From the NCBI RefSeq assembly GCF_001427285.1, contig NZ_LMFV01000005.1, positions 30,018-94,017 of the forward strand: a stretch of DNA of 64,000 nucleotides, written 5' to 3'. Within the stretch, counting starts at the first letter, position 1. The number at the start of each line of letters is the position of its first letter. Shown one piece after another: positions 35,919-45,987 of this stretch. The notes beneath the pieces were generated by a model, which did no database searches, had not been told where the DNA came from, and saw only the letters and a program-made list of their open reading frames with translations. The translations under genes and the position numbers were made by a program. Source of the stretch: Mesorhizobium sp. Root552 (GTDB lineage: Bacteria; Pseudomonadota; Alphaproteobacteria; Rhizobiales; Rhizobiaceae).

Positions 35919-38900
35919 ATGCGCATTGAACGGCACTTCACCAAGGCGGGCCAATCTCCCTACGCGGAGATCGAATTCCGCAAGGCGCTCTCCGAGATCA
36001 AGAATCCGGACGGCTCGGTGGTGTTCCGCCTCGACGACATAGACGTGCCCGCGCAGTTCAGCCAGGTTGCCGCCGATATCCTCGCGCAGAAGTATTTCCG
36101 CAAGGCCGGCGTTCCCGCGCGCCTGAAGAAGATCGAGGAGAACGACGTCCCCTCCTTCCTGTGGCGCTCCGTGCCCGACGAGGCCGAGCTTGCCGAGCTG
36201 CCCGAGGCCGAGCGCTTCGGTTCCGAGCGCGATGCGCGTCAGGTCTTCGACCGTCTGGCCGGCACCTGGACCTACTGGGGCTGGAAGGGCGGCTACTTCA
36301 AGTCGGAGGAAGACGCCCGCACCTTCCGCGACGAGCTTGCCTATATGCTGGCCACCCAGCGCGTCGCGCCGAACTCGCCGCAGTGGTTCAACACCGGCCT
36401 GCACTGGGCCTACGGCATCGACGGCCCCGGCCAGGGCCATTTCTACGTCGATCCCTTCACCGGCAAGCTGACCAAGTCGAAGTCGGCCTATGAGCATCCG
36501 CAGCCGCATGCCTGCTTCATCCAGGGCGTGCAGGACGATCTCGTCAACGAAGGCGGCATCATGGACCTGTGGGTGCGCGAGGCGCGCCTGTTCAAGTACG
36601 GCTCCGGCACCGGCTCCAACTTCTCGATGCTGCGCGGCGAAGGCGAGAAGCTTTCCGGCGGCGGCCGCTCGTCCGGCCTGATGTCCTTCCTCAAGATCGG
36701 CGACCGCGCCGCCGGCGCCATCAAGTCGGGCGGCACCACGCGCCGCGCCGCCAAGATGGTGATCGTCGACGCCGACCACCCCGACATCGAGAGCTTCATC
36801 GACTGGAAGGTGAAGGAGGAGCAGAAGGTGGCGGCGCTGGTCACCGGCTCCAAGATCGTGCGCAAGCACCTCGACGCCATCATGAAGGCATGCGTCAACT
36901 GCGAAGGTCAGGATGACGATTGCTTCGACCCGTCGATCAACACGGCGCTGAAGCGCGAGATCAAGGCGGCCAAGAAGGACGCCGTGCCGGAGAACTACGT
37001 CCAGCGCGTCATCCAGTTCGCACGCCAGGGCTACACCTCGATCGAGTTCAAGACCTACGACACCGACTGGGATTCGGAAGCCTACCTCACCGTTTCCGGC
37101 CAGAACTCGAACAATTCCGTCTCGCTCAAGGACGACTTCCTGCGCGCCGTCGAGCAGGACGGCGACTGGAGCCTGACCGCCCGCAAGGACGGCCGCGTCA
37201 TGAAGACCATGAAGGCGCGCGACCTGTGGGAAAAGATCGGCTACGCCGCATGGGCTTCCGCCGATCCGGGCCTGCACTTCAACACCACCATGAACGACTG
37301 GCACACCTCGCCGGCGGGCGGGCCGATCCGCGGCTCCAACCCGTGCTCGGAATACATGTTCCTCGACGACACGGCCTGCAACCTCGCCTCGATCAACCTC
37401 CTGCCTTACCGCAACGTGGACGGCACCATCGACATCGCCGCCTACGAGCACACGGTGCGCCTGTGGACCATCGTGCTCGAAATCTCGGTCATGATGGCGC
37501 AGTTCCCGTCGAAGGAAATCGCCAAGCTTTCCTACGAATACCGCACGCTCGGCCTCGGCTACGCCAATATCGGCGGCCTGCTGATGACCGCCGGCATCCC
37601 CTACGACTCCGACGAAGGCCGCGAGCTATGCGGCGTGCTCACCGCGCTGATGACCGGCGTTTCCTACGCCACCTCGGCCGAAATGGCCTCAGAGCTCGGC
37701 GCCTTCCCTGACTACGACCGCAATGCGGTCTCCATGCTGCGCGTCATGCGCAACCATCGCCGCGCCGCCTATGGCGACAAGGACGGCTACGAGAAGCTCT
37801 CCGTCAACCCGGTGCCGATCAATGCCGAGCACGTCTGGCAGAAGGATCTCGTCACCCACGCCCGCGCCGCCTGGGACCGCGCCATCGAGCTTGGCGAGGA
37901 GCATGGCTACCGCAACGCGCAGGCCACCGTCATCGCTCCGACCGGCACCATCGGCCTGGTCATGGACTGCGACACCACCGGCATCGAACCCGATTTCGCG
38001 CTGGTCAAGTTCAAGAAGCTCGCCGGCGGCGGCTACTTCAAGATCATCAACCGCGCAGTGCCGGAAGCGCTGCGCACGCTGGGCTACTCCGAAAGCCAGA
38101 TCGCCGAGATCGAGGCCTATGCCGTCGGCCATGGCAACCTGAATCAAGCGCCGGGCGTAAACCCTTCAACGCTCAAGACAAAAGGCTTCACCGACGAGAA
38201 GATCGCGGCGCTCAACGGCGCGCTGAAGTCGGCCTTCGACATCAAGTTCGTGTTCAACCAGTGGACGCTCGGTGCCGACTGGGTGAAGGAGACCTTCGGC
38301 TTCACCGACGAGCAGCTTTCCGACTTCTCCTTCGAGATGCTGCCGGCGCTGGGCTTCACCCGCAAGGAGATCGAGGCCGCCAACATCCATGTCTGCGGTG
38401 CAATGACGCTGGAAGGCGCACCCTTCCTCAAGGCCGAACATTATCCGGTGTTCGACTGCGCCAACCCCTGCGGCAAGATCGGCAAGCGCTACCTCTCGGT
38501 CGAATCCCACATCCGTATGATGGCGGCGGCGCAGCCCTTCATCTCGGGCGCCATCTCCAAGACCATCAACATGCCGAACGAGGCGACCGTCGAGGACGCC
38601 AAGAACGCCTACATGCTGTCATGGAAGCTGGCGCTCAAGGCCAACGCGCTTTACCGCGACGGCTCCAAGCTGTCGCAGCCGCTCAACGCCTCGCTCATCT
38701 CCGATGACGAGGAGGACGAGGACGATGCCGTCGAGGCGCTGATCGCGGCCCCTGCCGCCGCCAAGGCCGTGCAGGTAACCGAGAAGATCATCGAGCGCAT
38801 CATCGAAAAAGTGGTGCGCGACCGCGAGAAGCTGCCGAACCGCCGCAAGGGCTACACCCAGAAGGCCATCGTCGGCGGCCACAAGGTCTACCTGCGCACC

Positions 38901-39701
38901 GGCGAGTTCGACGATGGGCGGCTCGGCGAAATCTTCATCGACATGCACAAGGAAGGTGCGGCCTTCCGCGCCATGATGAACAACTTCGCCATCGCGATTT
39001 CGCTCGGCCTGCAATACGGCGTGCCGCTTGAGGAATATGTCGAGGCCTTCACGTTTGTAAAATTCGAGCCGGCCGGCATGGTGCAGGGCAACGACGCCAT
39101 CAAGAGCGCCACCTCGATCATCGACTACGTGTTCCGCGAGCTCGCCATCAGCTATCTCGGCCGCAACGATCTCGCCCATGTCGATACCGACTTCTCCAAC
39201 ACCTCGCTCGGCAAGGGCATCACCGAGGGCAAGGCATTCGCCTTCTCCAAGGGCCTGACGCGCGGCGTCTCGCCGGTCAAGCTGGTGTCGGCAGCCAGTG
39301 AGCCGAAGGGCTTTGCCGGTGGTTCAGGCTCCGGAACGGGCGACCGCCCTGCCCGCGCCGCGCCCACCGCCTTTGCCGGCAATGTCTTGTCGCTCGCCAC
39401 AGCAACGGCAACGGCGCTGAAGGCCGAAACCGCCAGCGACGAAGCGGTTGCCTTCAAGCGCGACTATGAGGAGCGCGCCCGCGAGGAAGCAAGCGAAGCC
39501 GTCGAAACCGAGGCGCTGTTCACCGACGCCGCCACCCAGGAAGCGGCCGACGCCAAGAAGGTCGCCGCCGACCGCCGCGCCAAGTCACTTCTACAGGGCT
39601 ACACCGGCAATTCCTGCTCGGAGTGCCAGAACTTCACCATGGTGCGCAACGGCACCTGCGAGAAGTGCGATACGTGTGGCGCGACCAGCGGGTGCAGCTG
39701 A
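35919..39701 (+). CDS. nrdJ: Adenosylcobalamin-dependent (class II) ribonucleotide reductase
   Basis: This 1260-aa enzyme reduces ribonucleotides with or without oxygen, using B12 as radical source. The N-terminal part has [29 protein letters not shown] and [15 protein letters not shown]. The catalytic barrel has [21 protein letters not shown], with the active-site cysteines and Asn/Glu, and [23 protein letters not shown] lysine/arginine-rich linker around residues 930-990 follows. The tail ends in [22 protein letters not shown], a zinc-ribbon/redox cysteine region. The size is normal for alphaproteobacterial NrdJ. Two NrdR boxes lie upstream. No B12 riboswitch was found in the leader. Confidence 0.97.
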   Translation: MRIERHFTKAGQSPYAEIEFRKALSEIKNPDGSVVFRLDDIDVPAQFSQVAADILAQKYFRKAGVPARLKKIEENDVPSFLWRSVPDEAELAELPEAERFGSERDARQVFDRLAGTWTYWGWKGGYFKSEEDARTFRDELAYMLATQRVAPNSPQWFNTGLHWAYGIDGPGQGHFYVDPFTGKLTKSKSAYEHPQPHACFIQGVQDDLVNEGGIMDLWVREARLFKYGSGTGSNFSMLRGEGEKLSGGGRSSGLMSFLKIGDRAAGAIKSGGTTRRAAKMVIVDADHPDIESFIDWKVKEEQKVAALVTGSKIVRKHLDAIMKACVNCEGQDDDCFDPSINTALKREIKAAKKDAVPENYVQRVIQFARQGYTSIEFKTYDTDWDSEAYLTVSGQNSNNSVSLKDDFLRAVEQDGDWSLTARKDGRVMKTMKARDLWEKIGYAAWASADPGLHFNTTMNDWHTSPAGGPIRGSNPCSEYMFLDDTACNLASINLLPYRNVDGTIDIAAYEHTVRLWTIVLEISVMMAQFPSKEIAKLSYEYRTLGLGYANIGGLLMTAGIPYDSDEGRELCGVLTALMTGVSYATSAEMASELGAFPDYDRNAVSMLRVMRNHRRAAYGDKDGYEKLSVNPVPINAEHVWQKDLVTHARAAWDRAIELGEEHGYRNAQATVIAPTGTIGLVMDCDTTGIEPDFALVKFKKLAGGGYFKIINRAVPEALRTLGYSESQIAEIEAYAVGHGNLNQAPGVNPSTLKTKGFTDEKIAALNGALKSAFDIKFVFNQWTLGADWVKETFGFTDEQLSDFSFEMLPALGFTRKEIEAANIHVCGAMTLEGAPFLKAEHYPVFDCANPCGKIGKRYLSVESHIRMMAAAQPFISGAISKTINMPNEATVEDAKNAYMLSWKLALKANALYRDGSKLSQPLNASLISDDEEDEDDAVEALIAAPAAAKAVQVTEKIIERIIEKVVRDREKLPNRRKGYTQKAIVGGHKVYLRTGEFDDGRLGEIFIDMHKEGAAFRAMMNNFAIAISLGLQYGVPLEEYVEAFTFVKFEPAGMVQGNDAIKSATSIIDYVFRELAISYLGRNDLAHVDTDFSNTSLGKGITEGKAFAFSKGLTRGVSPVKLVSAASEPKGFAGGSGSGTGDRPARAAPTAFAGNVLSLATATATALKAETASDEAVAFKRDYEERAREEASEAVETEALFTDAATQEAADAKKVAADRRAKSLLQGYTGNSCSECQNFTMVRNGTCEKCDTCGATSGCS

Positions 39702-39712
39702 GAGCAGAACAA

Positions 39713-40003
39713 TTGGAATATGCCAACAAAAATTACAGCCTAAGTCCTTTTGGTCGCCTTTGTGCCGAGGAACGGCGTGCTTTGACAATGACGCTACCTG
39801 AAATGGCAAAGTTGGTGGGCACGAGCCCACTTGATGTCTCGCGAATTGAACGGGGAGAGAAGCCTGCGCCCGCTCACTACGTTCTTCTCGTCATGGAACT
39901 ATTGGGATTAAATAAAGCTGATGTCGAGATGGCGCTAGCCGCTCAGGACTCTACCTATAAACTTACTAGGGTCACTCAACCTCGATATGGTTCACAACAA
40001 TGA
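39713..40003 (+). CDS. XRE-type HTH regulator (partner of ImmA-like peptidase)
   Basis: This 96-aa protein is little more than a helix-turn-helix domain: SPFGRLCAEERRALTMTLPEMAKLVGTSPLDVSRIERGEKP. A TTG start at 39713 is needed to include the first helix; ATG 39788 would cut the domain. The stop overlaps the next gene's start as ATGA. Base composition is clearly lower in GC than nrdJ, which suggests transfer. Confidence 0.75.
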   Translation: MEYANKNYSLSPFGRLCAEERRALTMTLPEMAKLVGTSPLDVSRIERGEKPAPAHYVLLVMELLGLNKADVEMALAAQDSTYKLTRVTQPRYGSQQ

Positions 40004-40716
40004 ACAACGTCTTCATTACACGAGGAGCTTCAGCTAGGCAGCTTGATCTACTAGCGGAATGGGCACGGAGTAACGCCTCGCTAAGTAATGAGAACTTCGA
40101 TTTAATTAGGTATATCGAATTTGATTTACCGCGTATTTTTCCAGGACTCCACGTGCATATTGAAGATGATAGTGCCATGGGGTCGGTTAGAGCATTTATT
40201 TCTGATAAACCACTGGCACTAGTTCTATCTGAAAGCATATATGAAGGAGCAATAAACAATTCTCTATTCTCCAAGGAGATAATTCTTCACGAAGTTGGTC
40301 ATCTTTTACTTCACTACAAATCCGCTTCACTTGGGCTCAATAGCGCGTCTGGGAACTATACGGACAGAATTTTAAATACAAATCTGGCTAACAGCGCGGA
40401 GTGGCAAGCGACAACATTTGCGCTTTGCTTTCTTTTTCCGTTTTCCAAGTTTGGAAACGCGAGAACTCGCGAGCAAATAGAAGCTCGCTGTGGCGTTTCG
40501 CCGAGATATGCGGATAGAATACTTCGACATTTGACGCGGCTGAGAATGCGCCAGGGCGGCTCCCCCACTAACAGGGATCGCCAGTGGCTCAATCGTGTTT
40601 TGAATTCCATTTCAAATAAAGAGACGACAAAGACTACAACGAAATTTCAATCTCAACTATTGTTGTTCTTTTCGAAGAACAGGGACTTGAATAACCCTCG
40701 GGTGAACTTTCGCTGA
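40000..40716 (+). CDS. ImmA/IrrE-type metallopeptidase
   Basis: This 238-aa protein has the zinc peptidase motif HEVGHLLLHY at about residues 93-102 and the downstream NSAEWQATTFALCFLFP, where the third ligand is expected. In ICE and phage systems ImmA-like peptidases cleave the adjacent XRE repressor. Here the pair overlaps by 4 nt and is AT-rich (many Asn, Ile and Ser codons ending in A or T), unlike its neighbours. The C-terminal 60 residues are not recognised. An alternative is a toxin-antitoxin-like pair. Confidence 0.8.
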   Translation: MNNVFITRGASARQLDLLAEWARSNASLSNENFDLIRYIEFDLPRIFPGLHVHIEDDSAMGSVRAFISDKPLALVLSESIYEGAINNSLFSKEIILHEVGHLLLHYKSASLGLNSASGNYTDRILNTNLANSAEWQATTFALCFLFPFSKFGNARTREQIEARCGVSPRYADRILRHLTRLRMRQGGSPTNRDRQWLNRVLNSISNKETTKTTTKFQSQLLLFFSKNRDLNNPRVNFR

Positions 40717-40828
40717 ATGAAGGTGCCAACCGCTGCAAACTGACACCCCGAACGCAAGCAATGTGGTGTCACAGACGGCAGCGAGTTCACGCAGAATCTG
40801 ACCGCCCCCAAAACCGCCATCCCTTCCT

Positions 40829-41014
40829 TCGTCATCCTAGGGCGGAGCCGAGCGCAGCGAGGTGGAGACCCTAGGATCCATGCCGTACCCTATCGGCAGG
40901 GCTCGCGGGTGGTAACGCGCGCAACAACCGCCAACGCTGGTGTGAACGATCCTCGTCACGGCATGGATCCCCGGGTCGCGCTCGGCGTTGCCTTCGCTTG
41001 CCCGAGGATGACGA
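40829..41014. repeat. Composite palindromic intergenic repeat
   Basis: The element is bounded by TCGTCATCCT and AGGATGACGA, a perfect 10-bp inverted repeat. Inside is a second perfect 13-bp pair, GGATCCATGCCGT (40874-40886) and ACGGCATGGATCC (40958-40970). Repeats with the same CGTCATCCT...GGATCCATGCCGT wording occur in many rhizobial genomes. No ORF is present. It fills most of the gap 40717-41089. Confidence 0.7.
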
Positions 41015-41046
41015 GTTAACGGGATTGGCTGGAAGGCTAAGACGCG

Positions 41047-41082
41047 TTGGAAGCATTGGAAGCATTGGAAGCGTTGGGAACG
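41047..41082 (+). repeat. Four 9-bp tandem repeats
   Basis: TTGGAAGCA occurs twice, followed by TTGGAAGCG and TTGGGAACG, end to end. The run lies just after the GIY-YIG gene's 3' end and is not coding. Confidence 0.8.
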
Positions 41083-41089
41083 TCGGCAG

Positions 41090-41377
41090 CTACCACGCCA
41101 ATCCGCGCATCAACTCATGCCATTCAGGGTTCGCCTTTTCGATCAACTCAATCTTCCATTGCCGCTGCCAGCGCTTGAGCGACTTCTCGCGCTGGATTGC
41201 ATCGCGCATATCGAAATGCTCCTCGTACCAGACGAGACGCTGCACCCCGTAGCGGCCTGTAAAACGTGAACCCTCGCCCGCCTTGTGTTCGGGAATGCGC
41301 CTGGCGAGGTCATTCGTCACTCCGATGTAGATGGTGCCGCGAATTTGGCTTGCGGTCATATAGACATAGCCGGTCAT
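41090..41377 (-). CDS. GIY-YIG nuclease-domain protein
   Basis: This 95-aa protein is a minimal GIY-YIG domain: GYVYMTASQIRGTIYIGVTNDLARRIPEHKAGEGSRFTGRYG, then LVWYEEHFDMRDAIQREKSLKRW. The family includes YhbQ-like proteins of unclear role that are very common near repeats. The catalytic arginine (DLARR) is present. Confidence 0.9.
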   Translation of the reverse strand: MTGYVYMTASQIRGTIYIGVTNDLARRIPEHKAGEGSRFTGRYGVQRLVWYEEHFDMRDAIQREKSLKRWQRQWKIELIEKANPEWHELMRGLAW

Positions 41378-41530
41378 GCCGGAATGCTATTCCCGCCCCG
41401 CGCAAAAGCAACTTCCCTAGTTGCCACCCACAACCACCCCACCCCAATCCGCCACCCAGCGGTTGCACCCAGTTCGTAGAGTCCCCTGCCCGACTCGCCC
41501 TACGCCTTGGTTCTCAACAGGAGAACTACA

Positions 41531-41710
41531 ATGGCAAGTTGCAAGAGCACCAATGGCGATACGTGGGAAATCTACTCATCCGACGGCTGGCGCTGGCGGC
41601 GCACCGCCGCCAACGGCAAGATCGTCGGTTCGTCCACCCAGGGCTATTCCAACAGGCAGGACTGCATCGACAATGCCCGCCGCAACGGCATGACCTGCAA
41701 TCCAGCCTGA
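41531..41710 (+). CDS. DUF1508 (YegP-like) small protein
   Basis: This 59-aa protein is a single DUF1508 unit: WRWRRTAANGKIVGSSTQGYSNRQDCIDNARRNG. YegP-type proteins form a beta-rich tandem fold of unknown function. The ATG at 41531 has AGGAGA at 6 nt; the reading frame upstream is not coding. Confidence 0.85.
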   Translation: MASCKSTNGDTWEIYSSDGWRWRRTAANGKIVGSSTQGYSNRQDCIDNARRNGMTCNPA

Positions 41711-41772
41711 ACATCGTCCTCAGGCCAACCTTCTCCCTTGCGGGAGAAGACGCGCCCATGGCGGCGAACGTG

Positions 41773-42984
41773 CTACGCCAACGCTTCCCGCCTCTCCGTC
41801 CTAGGGAACGGGCGGAACGTCATGGCGATGAGGAAAGCCGCGATGCCTATGCCCCACGAGCCGATATAGAGCCAGGCATAGCCGTCGAACCGGTCGTAGA
41901 TCAGGCCGCCGACCAGCGGACCGGTCGACATGCCGAGGCTTCCCGCCATCGCCGTGCCGCCGATGATGGTGCCCATCATCCGCATCGGGAAATTTTCGCG
42001 CGCGATGACGGCATAAAGCGGCATCACGCCGGCATAAATGAAGCCGACAAGGGCGGCCACGGCGTAGAAACCACCAAGCTGGCTGACGAAGACATAGGCA
42101 AGCACGCCGAAGGCTTGCAGAAACAGGCCGCTCACCAGCACCCGCTTGGCGCCGAAACGGTCGCCGAGGACGCCGAAGGCGATGCGCCCGCCCATGCCGG
42201 CAAGCCCTTCCACGCTGTAGATGGTCACCGCCGCGATCATCGGAATGCCGCAGGTTATGGCGTAGCTCACCGTGTGGAAGATCGGGCCGGAATGCGTTGC
42301 GCAGCAGAAGAAGTTCGCCACCAAGAGGACGACGAACGGGCGCGACCGCACCGCCTCGCCGATCGTCATTGCCGATTGCGACCCGGTTTCGCCTGAAATT
42401 TCGGCCTCGTCCTCGGCCACCGGCGGTGGCGTGCGCACCAGCAAGGCCGTCGGGATCATGATGGCAGCGGCGATCCCGGCGATGATCAGCATCGATGTGC
42501 GCCAGTCGTAGACGGTGACCAGCCATGCGGCGAGCGGCGACATGGTCATCGGCGCCATACCCATGCCGGCGGAAACCAGCGAGACGGCGAGGCTGCGTTG
42601 CGTGTCGAACCAGCCGGTCACGCAGGCCATCATCGGCGCGAAGACGGCGGCCGTCGCGCCGCCGACCAACAGTCCGAACACCAGTTGAAACCCGATCAGC
42701 GATTCCGAGAGGCTGGCCATCGCCAGGCTCGCCGCGAGGATGACCGATCCGGCCAGCACCACCGGGCGCGCGCCGAACCGGTCGGACAGATTGCCCCACA
42801 CCATGCTCGCCGCCGCCAAAGCAAGAAAGCCGATGGTCATGGCGCTGGAAATGCCGGTCACCGACCAGCCGGTGTCGCGCGACATCGGCAGCAGGAATAC
42901 CGGCAGCGAAAACATGGCGCCGATCGCAACGCATCCCAGCAATCCCCCTGCTGCGACGATCACCCAACGGTATGAATGGTTCAT
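41773..42984 (-). CDS. Major facilitator superfamily transporter
   Basis: This 403-aa inner-membrane protein has twelve helices. The MFS motif A-like loop WGNLSDRFGARPVVLAG lies between helices 2 and 3, and FGVLGDRFGAKRVLVSG is its repeat between helices 8 and 9. It resembles the oxalate/formate or monocarboxylate antiporter branch. The substrate is unknown. GGGAG lies 6 nt before the ATG; an upstream extension of 36 residues is not hydrophobic. Confidence 0.88.
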   Translation of the reverse strand: MNHSYRWVIVAAGGLLGCVAIGAMFSLPVFLLPMSRDTGWSVTGISSAMTIGFLALAAASMVWGNLSDRFGARPVVLAGSVILAASLAMASLSESLIGFQLVFGLLVGGATAAVFAPMMACVTGWFDTQRSLAVSLVSAGMGMAPMTMSPLAAWLVTVYDWRTSMLIIAGIAAAIMIPTALLVRTPPPVAEDEAEISGETGSQSAMTIGEAVRSRPFVVLLVANFFCCATHSGPIFHTVSYAITCGIPMIAAVTIYSVEGLAGMGGRIAFGVLGDRFGAKRVLVSGLFLQAFGVLAYVFVSQLGGFYAVAALVGFIYAGVMPLYAVIARENFPMRMMGTIIGGTAMAGSLGMSTGPLVGGLIYDRFDGYAWLYIGSWGIGIAAFLIAMTFRPFPRTERREALA

Positions 42985-43281
42985 GGCTATCTCCCGGGAA
43001 CGATCCTGTCGGACGGGAGTTGACTGGCCCGGCCGCATGGTTTGCCCTCGAAGGACGCGCGGGAATCCACGGAACCGACAATCCGGTTGCATTTTTTAAT
43101 CAGTTTTTCGCGAGACATGGCGCGGGCGCGATTGGAACCTCGTTATGCGTGGATAGATTCTCGCCGCTATCCAGCCAAAACATGCGCCATCTCAACCGCT
43201 TGCCGGTTATTTCGGGCCTTTTTCATCCACCTCTCATTGCGCCGGTCGATACTGCCCCCCATCGCCCTTGCGGAAGACCTG

Positions 43282-43516
43282 GTGCGCACCGGGTATCAGG
43301 AGAGGGCGACGGTGCCGGGCTGGTCGTCCACGGTGGGCGGCTGGGTGATGAACCCCTAAGTTCGGCCCTCGAACCGGGCGCAGTGTTGCCCGCAGTTGTC
43401 GGCCTTCAAGGCTGGGGCTGCGGCATGGCCGGTGTATCGGTTGAGGGAAGCCACCGGACGGGCGGCCGCAAGGCCGCACTACTAAACTAAACGAGCGACC
43501 GAACGGCCGCCCGTCC
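43282..43516. other. Structured GC-rich non-coding stretch, possibly a group II intron 5' remnant
   Basis: The gap 42985-43596 has no believable gene. From 43282 it begins GTGCG, the 5' consensus of group II introns, and contains many nested complementary segments. One is GCGGCC-GCAA-GGCCGC at 43462-43477. Another is a perfect 13-bp pair, GGACGGGCGGCCG (43456-43468) and CGGCCGCCCGTCC (43504-43516). No reverse transcriptase ORF or domain V was found, so this could be a truncated intron, another structured RNA, or a small inverted-repeat element. Confidence 0.35.
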
Positions 43517-43596
43517 TCCCGACCTCTCAATAGAGGTCAGTTCTTTGACAATGGCCAGACGGCATTTGCCGGGCGTGGCAAGGATGAGCCGCGCCC

Positions 43597-44808
43597 TTAA
43601 AGCTTCACCAGCATCGCGGTGCCGTACATGAAGGCGATGCCGACGCCGAGCCCCGCCAGCACTGCGGGCGAGAACAGCGCCGCCGTGCCGCGATTGCCCG
43701 TGCGCATCAACAGCGCACTGACTTCCACGATCACCTGCAGGATGGCTCCCGCGCCGATGGCCAGCGCCAGCGCCGACCACTGCGGCGCGTAGGCAAGGCT
43801 GCCCACCCACATGCCGATCACCGCCGGCCCGCCGGCCAGAAGCGCCAGCGCCGGGAAGACCCACAACGGCGGCTTCACCTTGAGGATAGGTGCTGCGATG
43901 CCGATGCCCTCGGTGATGTTGTGCAGTGCAAAGCCCATCACCAGGAAGGTTCCAAGCCCCGCAGCGCCCGCCGCGAAGGAAGCGCCGATGGCAAGGCCCT
44001 CGCCCAGATTGTGCAGGCCGATGCCGAGCGCAATATAGGTCGCCAGCGCCAGCCCCGAAGGATGACCGTGGCTGCGGGCAACCGCCATCAGCAGCAGGAA
44101 GCTCGCCGCCGCGGCAAGGATCACCATCGCCTGCCCCTGGAACAGCGCCGCGGACTCGCCGGAGAACTCGAAGGCATCTTCAAGCGTGTCGACCAACAGG
44201 AAGGCCAGCAGGCCGACCGTCATGGCCAGCAGGAAGTTCATCGTCGCAGGGCCTGCGCCGCGCAGCGCCGGGTAAAACAGCAGGCCGACGGCAACCGGCA
44301 CTATGCCGACGAACACGCCGAGCAGGGCCTGCGAAGCAAGGCTGCCCGAAGTCGTCACCGGCGTCGGCACGGCAACGCCGATCTCGTGGTCGAAGGCGGC
44401 ACCCGTATTGGTGACGAACGCCACGTGATGGGTCTCGCCGACGACCCACGGGTACGGCACGCTGATCCAGGCGGTGTCGCCGCGCGCGATCGGTCCCGGC
44501 GGCTGCTGTTCGAACAGCCAGTGGCCGGCATCGACCTGCACCTGGGCGATTCGCATCGGCTCCGAGCCGCCGGCCCGAACCAGCAGCCTTATCCCGCCCT
44601 GGTCGAGAATGGTGCGTTCGACGGTCAGGTTCTCGACCGGCGGAGCGCCGTTGGAGAAACCGGCCAAAAGATTGGACGACAGCAGCCACCAGACCGCCAG
44701 CGCCGCGATGGCTACGGGAATCGCCAGCCAGGCAAGCGCCGGGCGCTTGGGCTCAGTGGCGTGAGGGGTGCCGGGCTCGATATCGTGCATGTCGATGCGC
44801 TCGTTCAT
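43597..44808 (-). CDS. ZIP family metal transporter with N-terminal extracytoplasmic domain
   Basis: This 403-aa protein begins with one membrane helix (ALAWLAIPVAIAALAVWWLL, about 24-43), then a beta-rich domain of about 110 residues outside the membrane (VERTILDQGGIRLLVRAGG). A ZIP domain with eight helices follows. The metal path motifs HNLGEGLAIG and HNITEGIGIAAP are in the fourth and fifth ZIP helices. ZIP proteins import Zn, Fe or Mn. Its start overlaps the multicopper oxidase stop, so they are made together. The extra N-terminal domain is unusual for bacterial ZIPs. Confidence 0.9.
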   Translation of the reverse strand: MNERIDMHDIEPGTPHATEPKRPALAWLAIPVAIAALAVWWLLSSNLLAGFSNGAPPVENLTVERTILDQGGIRLLVRAGGSEPMRIAQVQVDAGHWLFEQQPPGPIARGDTAWISVPYPWVVGETHHVAFVTNTGAAFDHEIGVAVPTPVTTSGSLASQALLGVFVGIVPVAVGLLFYPALRGAGPATMNFLLAMTVGLLAFLLVDTLEDAFEFSGESAALFQGQAMVILAAAASFLLLMAVARSHGHPSGLALATYIALGIGLHNLGEGLAIGASFAAGAAGLGTFLVMGFALHNITEGIGIAAPILKVKPPLWVFPALALLAGGPAVIGMWVGSLAYAPQWSALALAIGAGAILQVIVEVSALLMRTGNRGTAALFSPAVLAGLGVGIAFMYGTAMLVKL

Positions 44809-45935
44809 GACACTGCCTCGACGACGTCGAACGCACCCATCCAGCCAAGCTCGGTAAATTCGGATAGATGCGCGTGGAACATGTAGGAGCCCGGCTCATG
44901 GTCCTTGAACGAGAATTCGAGGATGCCGCGCTGGGCCTGGCACTGCATGATCAGGTCCACCGTCTTCAGCGTCGGGGTCAGGGTCGTGCCCTGGTCGAAA
45001 TAATCGAAGAAGTTGGCGTGCAGGTGGAAGGAGTTGATCGGGTCGAACTCGGTGACGTTGACCAGATAGATGCGCACCGGGCGGTCGCGGATCACGCGGA
45101 TCGGCTTCTTGGCGTAGCAATGCGCCACCGTGTTGCAGGCATAGAACTCGTTTTCGCCGTCGAAGGTGGTGTCGAAGGCATTCATCACCATCGCCATTTC
45201 CTGCCATTCGGCGTTTTCCAGCGTGCCGAGCAGGCGCGAGCGGGCAACGTCGGCGGCTTCGGGATGGCGCTCCGGATCGGGGTCGATGACGAACAGGCCA
45301 TACATGCCCTTGTGCATGTGGCGCGCCAGCGGCAGCGCGTGGCAGTGGTAGAGATGGCAGCCGAACGGCTTGGCGTCGAACTCGTAGACGAACTCCTCGC
45401 CCGGCCCGATCAGCCCCGCCCCCGGCACGCCGTCCATGCGCGCGGCATGGATGCCGTGGAAATGCATCGAATGCGGGTGCGAGCCGTTGTTGCGGAAGAT
45501 GATCTGCAACCGCTCGCCTTCCACGGCCCGCAAAGATGGTCCCGGCACGCGGCCGTTGAAAGTCCAGGCCGGGAACATCACGCCCGGCGCGATCTCGATC
45601 TCCTTGTCCTCGGCCGTCACCGTAAAGGTCCTGAGCTTGCGTCCATCCGGCAAGGTCGAGACAGTGCCGGTCTCCCAGTCCGTCAGCATCGCGGTCGGGT
45701 CGAAGCCGTTGCGCTCGTTGTCGACCTCGCCCACCGTCATCATCGCGCCGTGGCCGGTGTGGTGGCCTGCCGAGCTCTCGGCCGAATATGGCGAAGGCGC
45801 GGGCGCGCCATGGTCATGCGTGTGGGAGGATTGTCCCGTCGCGCTCCTGGCGCTTATGGCCGTGGCGCCAGCCGCCAACAGGCCCGCGCCGAGAAATCCT
45901 CGGCGACTACGATCGAACGGCAGCCAGCGGCGCAT
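44805..45935 (-). CDS. Two-domain multicopper oxidase, Tat-exported
   Basis: This 376-aa periplasmic oxidase has a twin-arginine leader (RSRRGFLGAGLLAAG), then a His-rich linker (SSHTHDHGAP, GHHTGHGAM) and two cupredoxin domains. Copper ligands are in HPHSMHFHGIH, CHLYHCHALPLARHMHKGM, FHLHANFF and MFHAHLSEFTELGWMG. The type 1 Cys-His-Met set lies in domain 1 and is missing in domain 2, which is the type C two-domain layout. It is coupled to a ZIP transporter gene, suggesting metal oxidation linked to uptake. The ATG at 45935 has GGGGAA at 6 nt. Confidence 0.92.
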   Translation of the reverse strand: MRRWLPFDRSRRGFLGAGLLAAGATAISARSATGQSSHTHDHGAPAPSPYSAESSAGHHTGHGAMMTVGEVDNERNGFDPTAMLTDWETGTVSTLPDGRKLRTFTVTAEDKEIEIAPGVMFPAWTFNGRVPGPSLRAVEGERLQIIFRNNGSHPHSMHFHGIHAARMDGVPGAGLIGPGEEFVYEFDAKPFGCHLYHCHALPLARHMHKGMYGLFVIDPDPERHPEAADVARSRLLGTLENAEWQEMAMVMNAFDTTFDGENEFYACNTVAHCYAKKPIRVIRDRPVRIYLVNVTEFDPINSFHLHANFFDYFDQGTTLTPTLKTVDLIMQCQAQRGILEFSFKDHEPGSYMFHAHLSEFTELGWMGAFDVVEAVS

Positions 45936-45987
45936 CAGTATGTTCCCCAAATAGCAAAGACAATTAAGGGAAGCATAGTATTTAAAT

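Noticed and set aside
35742..37451. 569-codon open frame antisense to nrdJ
   Set aside because: It mirrors the high-GC nrdJ reading frame and has no recognisable domain or ribosome site.
43100..43596. B12 or other named riboswitch between the MFS and ZIP genes
   Set aside because: Only short look-alikes such as GGAAGACCTG occur, in the wrong order.
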